DNA from: Phycisphaerae bacterium
GTDB taxonomy: Bacteria > Planctomycetota > Phycisphaerae > Sedimentisphaerales > Anaerobacaceae
Direction of reading: 5' to 3'
NCBI GenBank assembly: GCA_030619925.1
Contig: JAUXAL010000019.1
Location: forward strand, 1-54,428
Length of the DNA stretch: 54,428 nt
Shown piece after piece: positions 43,857 through 52,313 of the stretch (within the stretch, counting starts at the first letter, position 1; each line of letters begins with the position of its first letter). Under the pieces are notes generated by a model. It ran no database searches, was not told where the DNA came from, and worked only from the letters and a program-made list of their open reading frames with translations. The translations under genes and the position numbers were made by a program.

Positions 43857-43885
43857 ACTTTAACGCCTTTCTGTCGCGCTGTCAA
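43857..43885 (-). promoter_or_regulatory. Possible sigma70 promoter for the Wood-Ljungdahl operon
   Basis: On the minus strand TTGACA (43885-43880), a 17-base spacer and TAAAGT (43862-43857) lie about 87 bases before the first operon gene. The -35 is consensus, the -10 is moderate. The remaining part of the gap, up to 44068, shows no gene and no clear terminator. Confidence 0.4.
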
Positions 43886-44068
43886 ACACTCTTCTGCGCA
43901 TTAAGAAACTTTTTTTTAATAGTATCAAGCTATCCGGTTCGCTAATCTATACGCAAACAGCTAACAAGTGTTCACCGTCACAACAGGGTCCTGACCGCCC
44001 GGCCGGATACACCACAACCCCCATTACAAACAGTGTATGCTCGGGAGCTTTGGCGATAACAGAGCAGT

Positions 44069-44677
44069 TTAACTGCTCCCTGCGGCGGCTTTTATCAATG
44101 CCTCCACGGTCAGATTCGCGGCAGCTAACAAGGCATCCAATGGTAGCTGAGCAGCGGCGGTTTCGTCGAATAGTATTGACGCTCGGGCCTCGAATTCCTC
44201 ACACCGGCGCCAAATCACTATCGTCAATGGCACCCGCGGCAGTACACACAACTCAATTGAAGCATCGCCGTATTCACATCGTTTAGCGTCGAACTGCACC
44301 GAAATCCGGTGTAATGCTTCGGGACAGTCACCAAAAGCTTCCGCTAATTTTTCGGTGGGGAGGCTGTGCAGGCCGCGGAAGAAAAACTGCCCGCCCGGTA
44401 AAGCTTGCGCCCTGACAAGTTTACTGCTGAGCGGCAGGTCCTGAGCGTTTATCAGGTACGCAAGAGTGCAGAGCTGTTCAAGAAACTCCGCCGGTCTCTG
44501 TGGTGAACCCGGCTGGACAAAAGAAATCTGCCTGTCCGAAAGACTAACTGTATATTCGGCGTTCAGCAGGGTAATAACGTAACGCTCCGGGTTGCTTCGG
44601 AATTGACATTTCGCCCGTTGTGCTGTTTCGGTGCCGTCAAGCTTGTCAAGTTGTTCCCAAAGACCTTCATGGGCCAT
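44069..44677 (-). CDS. DUF3786 domain protein
   Basis: A 202-residue protein of the DUF3786 family, recognised by the pattern PLSSKLVRAQALPGGQFFF in the middle and GDASIELCVLPRVPLTIVIW followed by ILFDETAAAQLPLDALL at the end. Function unknown. The family is often found near CO dehydrogenase and corrinoid genes in anaerobes, and here it lies just upstream of the Wood-Ljungdahl operon, so a link to that pathway is likely. It follows the MobA fusion by 15 bases and is probably co-transcribed with it. Confidence 0.8.
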   Translation of the reverse strand: MAHEGLWEQLDKLDGTETAQRAKCQFRSNPERYVITLLNAEYTVSLSDRQISFVQPGSPQRPAEFLEQLCTLAYLINAQDLPLSSKLVRAQALPGGQFFFRGLHSLPTEKLAEAFGDCPEALHRISVQFDAKRCEYGDASIELCVLPRVPLTIVIWRRCEEFEARASILFDETAAAQLPLDALLAAANLTVEALIKAAAGSS

Positions 44678-44692
44678 TACGCTTTGTGCCCT

Positions 44693-45856
44693 CTATTGGC
44701 ATTTCGTTTCTCGTTGCTCGCACTTTTTCCGAAATTCTTCATATTCGGCCATAGTATTGATGTTCACAAGCCACTGAGCACTCTCCAGCTTCACATACTT
44801 GACCTTACATAGAGCAAACACGTCACTTATTTTATGTCGCCCTGACGACAGCACCTTGTTCATTGCTTCAAGTGCATTTTTGCGGTACACCGCAAAGAGC
44901 GGCTCGTAGTAGCGCGTATCGCGTTTTTCGGTTGTGGTTGGGATGACTATGTCTGCCTGGCTTTCACGGGCTTGGGCAAGCATCTTTCTTACGCAGCCGA
45001 TGTCTATATCCGGAATATCGCAGGCCACCACAAAATTAAGCTCGTTGGCCGAGGCCTCCAGGGCCGAAGCTATACCCATCAAAGGTCCCTGCTCCGGCAC
45101 TTTGTCCGGGACAACCTCGAAGCCAAGAAACGTAAACTTGTTGGCTTCATCGGCACTTATAAGTATCTGGTCGAAACAGCCTCGAAGCTGCTCGCAGATT
45201 CTCGCAATCATAAACCTGCCATTGATCGGCAACATGCTTTTATCTGTCCCCATCCTGCTGCTGCCTCCACCTGCCATGATTACCGCTGTTGCCTGTGCCT
45301 GCATTGTCCATTTGCCGTCTATAAGCTTTATCCGGTCGAGGTCGAAATCAAAGCCGCTGCCGTCGGAAACAACAATTCTATCCGCATATTTTTTTACCTC
45401 CTGGGCCGAGCTTTTCCAGGCTTTCGAGTCATTGCTCCTGGCCATAAGAAATAGTCCCGGCTCGACCACCTGACGCAGTGAGTTTGATTCGCAAATCGAA
45501 ACCGCATCAGGGCCGATTACATCCAGCAGGGCGGTTGCACCGGCCGGAAGGTGCTCTTTTAGAACGCGAAGCCAGAAAACCCGGCTCGCGCCTGCAGCCA
45601 GAAGTCTGGCCGTATCTTTGTCTGAACTGTTGTCGGTCTCTTCTGTAATGCAATATACTCCGTCCAGCGAGGAGCAAACCCCGCAGCCCTCACCGCCGCG
45701 AGGGCACTGCCCGTTTTTTTCTTTTATGGTAGTAACTTTTATCCCTGTGATATTACCACTCTTGCTGAATTTCCTGATAAGCGCGCAAGCCAGCTCAGTT
45801 TTACCCACGTTGGTCCGGGCAGAACCTATCATTAACATTGCATCAAGCTTGATCAT
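44693..45856 (-). CDS. P-loop (MobB-like) and MobA-like molybdenum cofactor guanylyltransferase fusion
   Basis: A 387-residue two-domain protein. The N-terminal domain has a P-loop IGSARTNVGKTELA (about 8-21) and a Cys-rich stretch CPRGGEGCGVC (about 50-60). The C-terminal domain starts near 187 with the nucleotidyltransferase motif AVIMAGGGSSRMGTDKS and includes EQGPLMGIASAL and VACDIPDID, as in MobA. MobA attaches GMP to molybdopterin to make bis-MGD, the cofactor of the formate dehydrogenase encoded at 21889. The N-terminal domain resembles MobB but is not certain. ATG 45856 with GAGGGA is the likely start. Confidence 0.82.
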   Translation of the reverse strand: MIKLDAMLMIGSARTNVGKTELACALIRKFSKSGNITGIKVTTIKEKNGQCPRGGEGCGVCSSLDGVYCITEETDNSSDKDTARLLAAGASRVFWLRVLKEHLPAGATALLDVIGPDAVSICESNSLRQVVEPGLFLMARSNDSKAWKSSAQEVKKYADRIVVSDGSGFDFDLDRIKLIDGKWTMQAQATAVIMAGGGSSRMGTDKSMLPINGRFMIARICEQLRGCFDQILISADEANKFTFLGFEVVPDKVPEQGPLMGIASALEASANELNFVVACDIPDIDIGCVRKMLAQARESQADIVIPTTTEKRDTRYYEPLFAVYRKNALEAMNKVLSSGRHKISDVFALCKVKYVKLESAQWLVNINTMAEYEEFRKKCEQRETKCQ

Positions 45857-45864
45857 CTTATCCC

Positions 45865-46410
45865 TCAAGGCAACCGGCGGCGGTCCCTGAGCACAGTTAA
45901 ACCATCGTCGATGGAACCTGGCTCAGTTGCGGCAAGCTCCCGGCAGGGGGTATGTGCGTATAACCGCCGAACTTCGCCAGCCAGTTCCCGCCGGACGACA
46001 AGTAATATGACTGCGTCGCTCGAAGCCAATAATGAATCTACATTCTTGCGCCAGCCTTGGCCGTTTAGTTCCAAAGGGCCGAATTCATCAACGATAATAA
46101 GGTCGGCAGATTTCGTGGCCTCTGCGCTCAGGGCGGCATTGCCGAATTTTAGTCCATCGGTGGCCAAAGCGAACCGACCGCTTTCGCCTGGGTTTGTTTG
46201 ACGTCGTGCCAGAGGCGTGCGTTTTTCATTTCCCAGGTCAAGCGCATCAAATCCTATCAATCTGCCGTTACAGTACAAAGAAGGCGCCAACAGTCCGGCG
46301 ACGTTAAATCCTTCGTCGCGAGCGGTCCGGGCAAAATTGGCGGCGCTGGTGGTTTTGCCGGAGTGTTTCTCGCCCACCCACAGAATAAGCTTGTTTCGTA
46401 TTGATACCAT
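45865..46410 (-). CDS. P-loop nucleoside-triphosphatase (THEP1/DUF2478-like)
   Basis: A 181-residue P-loop protein with Walker A GEKHSGKTT at 13-21 and Walker B LIIVDEFGPLELNGQGW near 104-120. The DEFGPLEL pattern is typical of the THEP1 and DUF2478 NTPases, small NTP hydrolases sometimes tied to molybdate or cofactor genes. The substrate is unknown. The MobA fusion gene starts nine bases past its stop, with the ribosome binding site overlapping its 3' end, so the two are coupled. Confidence 0.8.
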   Translation of the reverse strand: MVSIRNKLILWVGEKHSGKTTSAANFARTARDEGFNVAGLLAPSLYCNGRLIGFDALDLGNEKRTPLARRQTNPGESGRFALATDGLKFGNAALSAEATKSADLIIVDEFGPLELNGQGWRKNVDSLLASSDAVILLVVRRELAGEVRRLYAHTPCRELAATEPGSIDDGLTVLRDRRRLP

Positions 46411-46451
46411 CTGCTGTTTTCTTCGTTATTCCAGCAAATCTACCGGCGCGG

Positions 46452-47075
46452 TCAGTAATTCAGGAAATATACCGCTATGCTGAAGACCCACAATCCGATG
46501 GTGACCGCTGAGACACTACCCGGGGCTAATTGCAATCGCAATCTGAAAGGCGTGGCAAAATGTGCCTTGAGCTGTTCGGCCAGGCGAAAGCTTAACGGCA
46601 CCAAAACGGCGCATCCCAAAGCGGCTATACTGCCGCTGATTCCGATATGACGCAGCACCACGGTAAATCCTGCCTGTACCCAGTAATCATACCGGAAGGC
46701 ATAAGTAATCATCAGAGCAAACGAAGCGTAGCTCAGATAGGTAGCCGCCGCTGCAGAAAGCGACCGGTTCCTTACCACAAATACACTGAAAAACAAATCA
46801 TAGCAAACACCCGTCAGAAAAATACCCAGAAGATGGCAGGCAAAAAATGGGGCGTTTAAAAACTTGTACAACATCGCGCAGGCCGCAATGACAGTCGCGG
46901 TGCCTTTTTGTGGGAAATATACCGTGGCAAAACTCATTACGACAAAACCTATAACGGTTAAAGGAACCGACGCATAAGGCACATCTGCACGATACAGAGC
47001 ATCGCCCAGAACAGCTTCCGAAATACCCCACAGTCCACTAAAAAACAATATTCCCAGAATATGCTCTTTTTTCAT
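46452..47075 (-). CDS. Integral membrane protein of unknown function
   Basis: A 207-residue protein with about six hydrophobic segments (near 7-27, 36-55, 60-80, 83-100, 112-130, 145-165 and 180-204) and a conserved-looking LWGISEAVLGDALYR start. I do not recognise the family with certainty. Size and topology would fit a substrate-binding (S) subunit of an ECF transporter; with the NTPase and MobA genes downstream it may be tied to metal or cofactor supply. It has a strong promoter and is first in its transcription unit. Confidence 0.6.
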   Translation of the reverse strand: MKKEHILGILFFSGLWGISEAVLGDALYRADVPYASVPLTVIGFVVMSFATVYFPQKGTATVIAACAMLYKFLNAPFFACHLLGIFLTGVCYDLFFSVFVVRNRSLSAAAATYLSYASFALMITYAFRYDYWVQAGFTVVLRHIGISGSIAALGCAVLVPLSFRLAEQLKAHFATPFRLRLQLAPGSVSAVTIGLWVFSIAVYFLNY

Positions 47076-47122
47076 TTGAATCTTTCCTTGAATTAAACCC
47101 TTGTCATTTCTTTCAGACTTAT

Positions 47123-47151
47123 ATTATAGCTCTTACTTGCCTTCGAGCCAA
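47123..47151 (-). promoter_or_regulatory. Sigma70-type promoter for the membrane protein/NTPase/MobA/DUF3786 unit
   Basis: On the minus strand TTGGCT (47151-47146), a 17-base spacer and a perfect TATAAT (47128-47123) lie about 48 bases before the membrane protein start. The -35 box overlaps the 3' end of the upstream gene. Confidence 0.5.
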
Positions 47152-48113
47152 TGCTGAGCGAATTTTAATAAATCGAAGGTATCTACAATTCCGTTTGGCT
47201 GGTCTTTCGTGAGGTCGGCTCGGCCACACCAATCCGGCTCGTTGCATCCGTCTTGCCGCCAATGTCCGGCGAAAGTGCTAAAATCGACAAAGTCAACGTC
47301 ACAATCGTCGTCGAAATCAGCGGTCTGGTGGATAGTGAAATTTTCGGTGCCGGTTGTGAGCAACTGGTAATAATCGTAATAAATACCGTATTTCTCTGCG
47401 GTATATTGTTCCAGGACTCCCGCTACGCCGCAGAAATTCTGGCCTATCTCTATATAAGGGTGATAAATTCCATCTCTGTCGTCATTCATATAGTCGGAGG
47501 CCCAACAGGCGAGGTTTGGGTCGACGTTGCTTTCAAGTATGTAGTTGTCGTAAGCCTTTCCGTAACCCGTGTCCTTTACATAAACGTCTATGACTTTAAT
47601 CAGCATTCCCTCATATTTTTCGGCGTGGTGGTCGGCCACGAGCCACGCGTCGAAGCCCTCGACAGGTGCGGCAATTTCGTCAACTGTTACGGCCAGGGGC
47701 TTCGGCAGAGGGTTGTTCGTACTGACTATAGTGAAGTTAGGGTCGTTTTCGCTTTTGTACTGCAGAAACGTGGTGCCCCCAAAATCTTCAACTTCGACAT
47801 TGGTAAAAGAAACCCAATCGCCGACGTTTACCTCAGCGAAAGCTCCCACTCCATAACGGTCCTTTGCCATGATACCGCCCCAGGCATCGGGGTGATTGGG
47901 GTCGTATAGCGTCAGCTTGGTTCTGGAACCGGAAGACTTGTATACGACTATTCCGCCGCGGCAATCAACCACATTGCCGTGTTGGCCGCTGGTGCCGTTA
48001 GCATCGGTCGTGTACTGGATTTCATAGATTGAAAGTGCAGATGCCTGCACCAATCCGACCGGTCCAAGTATGGTCACAATAATCATAATCATTAACTTCG
48101 TTCCTTTCATCAT
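47133..48113 (-). CDS. Secreted protein with OB-fold-like domain and C-terminal dockerin-like repeats
   Basis: A 326-residue exported protein. Residues 1-25 form a signal peptide (IMIIVTILGPVGLVQASA). The middle, with VVDCRGGIVVYKSSGSRTKL and VNVGDWVSFTNVEVEDFGG, looks like a beta-rich OB-type domain. The C-terminus has two calcium-binding repeats, DFDDDCDVDFVDFSTFAGHW and DLTKDQPNGIVDTFDLLKF ending HW, of the dockerin-like type common in planctomycete secreted proteins. The ligand is unknown; a role as surface-attached binding protein is inferred. AAAAGGAGC precedes the start; two adjacent ATG codons are possible. Confidence 0.8.
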   Translation of the reverse strand: MMKGTKLMIMIIVTILGPVGLVQASALSIYEIQYTTDANGTSGQHGNVVDCRGGIVVYKSSGSRTKLTLYDPNHPDAWGGIMAKDRYGVGAFAEVNVGDWVSFTNVEVEDFGGTTFLQYKSENDPNFTIVSTNNPLPKPLAVTVDEIAAPVEGFDAWLVADHHAEKYEGMLIKVIDVYVKDTGYGKAYDNYILESNVDPNLACWASDYMNDDRDGIYHPYIEIGQNFCGVAGVLEQYTAEKYGIYYDYYQLLTTGTENFTIHQTADFDDDCDVDFVDFSTFAGHWRQDGCNEPDWCGRADLTKDQPNGIVDTFDLLKFAQHWLEGK

Positions 48114-48173
48114 CTGCTCCTTTTAAATTTGTAACATCATAAAGAGTATTTTCTACATTAACTCTTTTAATGC

Positions 48174-49091
48174 TCAAGGGTACCAGTCGGGGTCGCCGAG
48201 CGGTGGCACCTCCAAATTTTCTGGCCAATCTGATTTCCATACCGAGGCTTTCCATTCCACGTGGTAGTCGCAGTAGAGAACCAAGCCGCCTAATGAGTCA
48301 CCTGATTTGGCGTGGCGGGCGCTAAACGCCTTAGGGTAGCTGCCGCAATATTTTCCCGCCGTGGGATTATATTTCTTGCCGCCGTAACCCTTTTTAGGGT
48401 CGAGCAGCTGATCGAAGAGAAGGATTAGACGAGCGGGATTGCTTATGGATGTTGTTTTCAAAAAGCTGGGCATATGCCAGTTTGCACCTTTGTGTCCATA
48501 AGGCGGCCAGCAGTTTTCGTCAAGTTCGAGGCACGAGTTCATAGCATAAGAAAAATAACCGCTCCTTCTCGGCCTGTATTTGTAACTCTTGTCCGTCGCA
48601 AGCCTGGCGGAGGGGCACTGAAATATAGTATTTATGCCGGGGCGTTGCCAATAATCGTGTTCACGCCAGGGTTTTTCTCCCATCAGCGGTGGAAGCACAT
48701 CGACCCAGCCGAAATAATAGTCTGCTCGCTCGGGGTCTGTTTGCGGATTACTTGGCGTGCGGTCGCGGCCGTCAATATGAGGGTAAAAACCATCGTTTTG
48801 TCCGGCATAGATATCAAAGGCCAATCCCCACTGTCGTAATTTACTTTGGCAAACTGTTTGTTTAGCTATAGACCTGGCCCGGCTCAGTGCCGGCAAAACA
48901 AGACCAATCAGCAAAGCTATCACAGAGATAACGACCAGCAGCTCGACAAGGCTAACCCCGTTAGAAATTTTCCCCAAGCGTAAAGCATAACTCAAATTTT
49001 GTATGATGTTATCCTGTCTTACAGAATTTCTAACGGGGCTAAAGGCCGAACCGAGAGCAGACCGAGATGTAACCTTCACCGTTTTGTTCAT
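48174..49091 (-). CDS. Type II pseudopilin with an element inserted in its leader
   Basis: A 305-residue pseudopilin. The helix VSLVELLVVISVIALLIGLV starts at residue 46, far later than normal. Residues 19-47 are encoded by an inserted 83-bp palindrome plus a 4-bp duplication. Without those 29 codons the protein would read SALGSAFSLVELL, a normal prepilin site with Ala at -1 and Phe at +1. With the insert the site reads ISNG-VSLVE, Gly at -1, still cleavable. After the helix come SRARSIAKQTVCQSKLRQWG and a long extracellular domain, as in the pseudopilin at 11402. The start codon overlaps the stop of a decayed upstream frame. Confidence 0.85.
   Translation of the reverse strand: MNKTVKVTSRSALGSAFSPVRNSVRQDNIIQNLSYALRLGKISNGVSLVELLVVISVIALLIGLVLPALSRARSIAKQTVCQSKLRQWGLAFDIYAGQNDGFYPHIDGRDRTPSNPQTDPERADYYFGWVDVLPPLMGEKPWREHDYWQRPGINTIFQCPSARLATDKSYKYRPRRSGYFSYAMNSCLELDENCWPPYGHKGANWHMPSFLKTTSISNPARLILLFDQLLDPKKGYGGKKYNPTAGKYCGSYPKAFSARHAKSGDSLGGLVLYCDYHVEWKASVWKSDWPENLEVPPLGDPDWYP
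48952..49042. mobile_element. REP-like palindromic insertion with 4-bp direct repeats
   Basis: CCCCGTTAGAAATT (48956-48969) and its exact reverse complement AATTTCTAACGGGG (49025-49038) bound an 83-base element. CTAA flanks it on both sides (48952-48955 and 49039-49042), the mark of a target duplication. Removing element plus one CTAA deletes 87 bases, exactly 29 codons, and restores a standard prepilin motif in the host gene. The end GGGGCTAA resembles the tail GGGGCTAAACAT of the repeats at 12309 and 30065. Confidence 0.9.
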
Positions 49092-49222
49092 TTTAGAAGT
49101 TCTTTAATATGTTTTTCATAGGCCTTTTCTACTGCTTTTTCGATATCGCCGCGGAATCTCGTGTAAGCTTTAACCCATTTTCTACCTTCGCTGGTTAGAG
49201 CAGCAGCGCTGTGCGGTTATGC
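49090..49222 (-). pseudogene. Decayed 3' end of a gene, possibly a winged-helix regulator
   Basis: On the minus strand an open frame without start codon follows a stop near 49222 and reads ALTSEGRKWVKAYTRF and further charged helical residues to a TGA that overlaps the ATG of the pseudopilin gene (ATGA). The LTSEGRKWVKAYTRF pattern is like the end of a LysR/ModE-type winged-helix DNA-binding domain. A ModE relative would fit the molybdenum genes nearby, but the match is by eye only. The rest of the gap to 49384 shows nothing. Confidence 0.4.
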
Positions 49223-49384
49223 ACGGCTCGACATATCGGAAACCAGAGAATTCGAACATCTGATTACTCTGGTGTCAATTCAAATTTTTTTCTCGGAACG
49301 CTCTATTTTTGAAGTGATTTTCGTAGTAGGGCGGGGATTTAGAACCGGTTACGGCACTGGGGCATTGCGTCTAAACGGTCATCT

Positions 49385-52174
49385 TCAACAAGCAATGTTG
49401 GCTTTAAGTTTCGCATCTGTAATCTCTTGTTCCTGCTTTGGTAACGTAAAGAAGAATGTGCTTCCTTCGCCAACTGTTGATTCTACCCAAATTTTGCCAT
49501 CGTATAATTCCACAATTTTCTTTATTATGGTAAGGCCAACGCCGGTGCTTTGGGAATCATCACGCGGCGAAAGTGTCTGGAATATCTTGAAAATCTTTTT
49601 AAAATACTTCTCTTCAATCCCGGGCCCATTATCGGCGACACTGAATTTCCAGAAGCCGTCTTCTTCGACACAGCCGATTCTTATCTGGCCTTGTGGTTTA
49701 TCTAAATATTTCACGGCGTTGCTCAGCAGATTCTGAAAAACCTGAATAATGTGGGTTTCTTCACACTCGATTACAGGCAGTTGGTTTTCGGTCGTAATCG
49801 CAATGTTCCGGGGCGGAGCAACCATATCAATAATTGCTGGAACAAGCTCGTTGAGGTTTACTTGAACGTGTTTTTCTTTTTCACGTCCGATTCTCGAATA
49901 GTACAAGATAGCTTCAATCAAGTTGTGCATTCGCTTCACCCGGTCCGTAAGCAGCTTCATTTGCTCTCTGCCGTCCTCGTCAAACTTATCTGCATAGTCC
50001 GTTGATATCCAATGGGCCAAAGCTCCGATTGCGCGCAGCGGCGACTTTAAGTCGTGGGCTGTTATGTAGGCAAAATCCTGAAGCTCCTTGTTTGACCGGT
50101 TTAGCTCCCGGACGGCTGATTCCAAATCTTCGTTCAGCCTTTCCAGAACCTCCTCTGCCTTCTTGCGCTCCGTGATATCCAGACAATATTCTATCATCTG
50201 AACAACATTTCCTTCTTTATCGAAAATGGGGTAGCCGCGGACTTCCACATTCCTGGCATTGCCATCCTTATCATAATGAATATGTTCTACTGCTACAGGC
50301 TTTTTGGTTTTCTTCACTTCTTGGAGCGGACAAGTATGTCCGTCTCTGCACGGCTTGTCTCGTTTATGAGTGAGGGCATAGCAGGTTGTTTTTTCCGGCA
50401 GGTCACCCAGGCCGGCAGCCGAATTCGCTATTTTAATCGTATAATCATTGGCATCTATAACATAGAAAGGATGCGTGAGAGATTCTAATATATTGTTCAA
50501 GAATTCATTTTGCTGTCGGATTTCCTCGTTGGCCTTCTTGCGATCGGTGATGTCCGTAAAAGATTCTATTCCACCGATTATCTCTCCTTCTTCTCCCAAT
50601 AGATAAGTCAAATTCTTTGAAGCTAAAAACTGTTTTCCATTGGGCAGTGTAATCTGACATTTTTTACTAAAAATCGGTTTCTCCACATTGTTAGCATACA
50701 ACCCGCATTTTTCAAGGCATGTAGGACAGTTCCAGATTTCAGTGCATTTTTTTCCGATCACATCTTCCATTTTAAGTCCCGAGATGGATTCAGCCATCCG
50801 ATTCCATGATGTGACTGTTTTATCCAAATCAACTGTGAACAGTCCCGAAGGAATAGTCTGAAGCACAGATTTTAGCTGTGCTTGTGTTTTCAACATCCGC
50901 TCCTCTGCCTTTTTGCGCTCGGTGATTTCTCGGTTGAGGTTATCTATGGATGTAGTGGTCTGTTTTAGATCCTCGGCCATCTTATCAAATGCCCGTGCGA
51001 GCTGGCCGATTTCATCTTTTGACTTAATTTCTATATTGGTGTCAAAATTGCCCGCGCCTATTTCAGCCGCTGTATCCTTTAGTTTTGTGATGGGTGTGGA
51101 GATAAAATGAGAAATAAAAAGGGCAAGCACGAAAGCAAGAATTGTCGCCCCAAACGGGACAAGTAATAGGGTCTTTCTTAATTTGGCAACAGGGGCAAAT
51201 ATCTCTTGTGTCTCATGCTCTACTACTAAGATCCAGCCTAACCCCTTGAAATCTCTATAACCCTTTGAATAAGCGTGGACAAATAAATGTTCTTCGGCGC
51301 CAGGTTCGTCAGCTTTTCCTATGAAATAACATTTATGTCCTGCTTCTTCGGCTTGTCCAAAACAGGAGAATAAATCAGCAGCTATGTTCTCGAGAATTTG
51401 AAAGCCTGGTTTTGTCGAATAAATAATTTTGCCGTCTTTAGTGAGCAATTTAAAATGTATTGTTTTGTGCCATTTATGCCCTCTTGTCAGCACCTTTTCG
51501 CTTACGACATTAATTGCTTCCTGAATATTCAAAACAACTTTCATTACTCCGATAAAATTTCCAGCTTCATCCTCGATTCTTACTCCAATATCAGTAGAAT
51601 AAACATTTGCACTTTCATCGTATCCGATGTCTGTTACGTATAAACCATCTGTCTTTGCATTTTGCCACCATTGTTCATCATCCTGCCTGTAGTCGGTTGT
51701 CTTTCCTGTTTGGGCAACGTTTGCTCCATATTTGTTTGTCACGAAAACTTCACCAAAAACTGCATAGCCATATTCTTCTTCATAGAATTTCAGTCGGCTC
51801 CTTAACTCATCTGATAGTCTATTATTTATCAATTCCTGCATAAAGGCAGTCACAGTTTCTTTCGGCACAGAAGTCCATTCTTTATCTTTTTGCTCAATAT
51901 AACTTTGGATGTCATCTAAGCTTTCAAACTTCTTATTTGATTTCTCAGTAACTTTTTGCAGTGTTAAATCTGTGGAATAAGTTTGAAATTCTTCAATTCT
52001 ACTATAAATGCCCCTATCGATTCTATCCAAGGTTGCAGCAGCTAAAGATGCGGAGCTTTCTCCAATGGATTCCTGCAGTGCCTTTTGACTTGCATTGAGG
52101 CAAATATACCCTACAATTTCGATCAGTAAGGCAATGCTTACAAGTCCCAAAATCAACTTTTGTCCTATTTTCAT
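49385..52174 (-). CDS. Membrane-bound PAS sensor histidine kinase
   Basis: A 929-residue sensor. Membrane helices near 7-28 and 335-355 enclose a Cache-like extracytoplasmic domain. A HAMP domain (about 356-408, ITKLKDTAAEIGAGNFDT) leads to two PAS domains. PAS1 holds CTEIWNCPTCLEKCGLY and PAS2 holds CYALTHKRDKPCRDGHTCPL; such Cys patterns occur in PAS domains of anaerobes and could bind a metal or sense redox. HisKA has the phosphoacceptor His near 706 (TAHDLKSPLRAIG). The HATPase domain has NLLSNAVKYL, DNGPGI and STGVGLTI, all intact. It is the last gene of the sensory cluster and lies 139 bases past the preceding gene. Confidence 0.92.
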   Translation of the reverse strand: MKIGQKLILGLVSIALLIEIVGYICLNASQKALQESIGESSASLAAATLDRIDRGIYSRIEEFQTYSTDLTLQKVTEKSNKKFESLDDIQSYIEQKDKEWTSVPKETVTAFMQELINNRLSDELRSRLKFYEEEYGYAVFGEVFVTNKYGANVAQTGKTTDYRQDDEQWWQNAKTDGLYVTDIGYDESANVYSTDIGVRIEDEAGNFIGVMKVVLNIQEAINVVSEKVLTRGHKWHKTIHFKLLTKDGKIIYSTKPGFQILENIAADLFSCFGQAEEAGHKCYFIGKADEPGAEEHLFVHAYSKGYRDFKGLGWILVVEHETQEIFAPVAKLRKTLLLVPFGATILAFVLALFISHFISTPITKLKDTAAEIGAGNFDTNIEIKSKDEIGQLARAFDKMAEDLKQTTTSIDNLNREITERKKAEERMLKTQAQLKSVLQTIPSGLFTVDLDKTVTSWNRMAESISGLKMEDVIGKKCTEIWNCPTCLEKCGLYANNVEKPIFSKKCQITLPNGKQFLASKNLTYLLGEEGEIIGGIESFTDITDRKKANEEIRQQNEFLNNILESLTHPFYVIDANDYTIKIANSAAGLGDLPEKTTCYALTHKRDKPCRDGHTCPLQEVKKTKKPVAVEHIHYDKDGNARNVEVRGYPIFDKEGNVVQMIEYCLDITERKKAEEVLERLNEDLESAVRELNRSNKELQDFAYITAHDLKSPLRAIGALAHWISTDYADKFDEDGREQMKLLTDRVKRMHNLIEAILYYSRIGREKEKHVQVNLNELVPAIIDMVAPPRNIAITTENQLPVIECEETHIIQVFQNLLSNAVKYLDKPQGQIRIGCVEEDGFWKFSVADNGPGIEEKYFKKIFKIFQTLSPRDDSQSTGVGLTIIKKIVELYDGKIWVESTVGEGSTFFFTLPKQEQEITDAKLKANIAC

Positions 52175-52313
52175 TTTGGGCCCGTTCTCTTTTTCATAAT
52201 CGTTTTCTCAGGGGAACATTAGCTACATGGAGCGATTTGTCCGGTAGGCTCGCTGCCATGTTCAGTTTCGCTAATTTTTTTCTGCTGCTTTTGCAAAAAG
52301 CCCCCCAAGCGGG

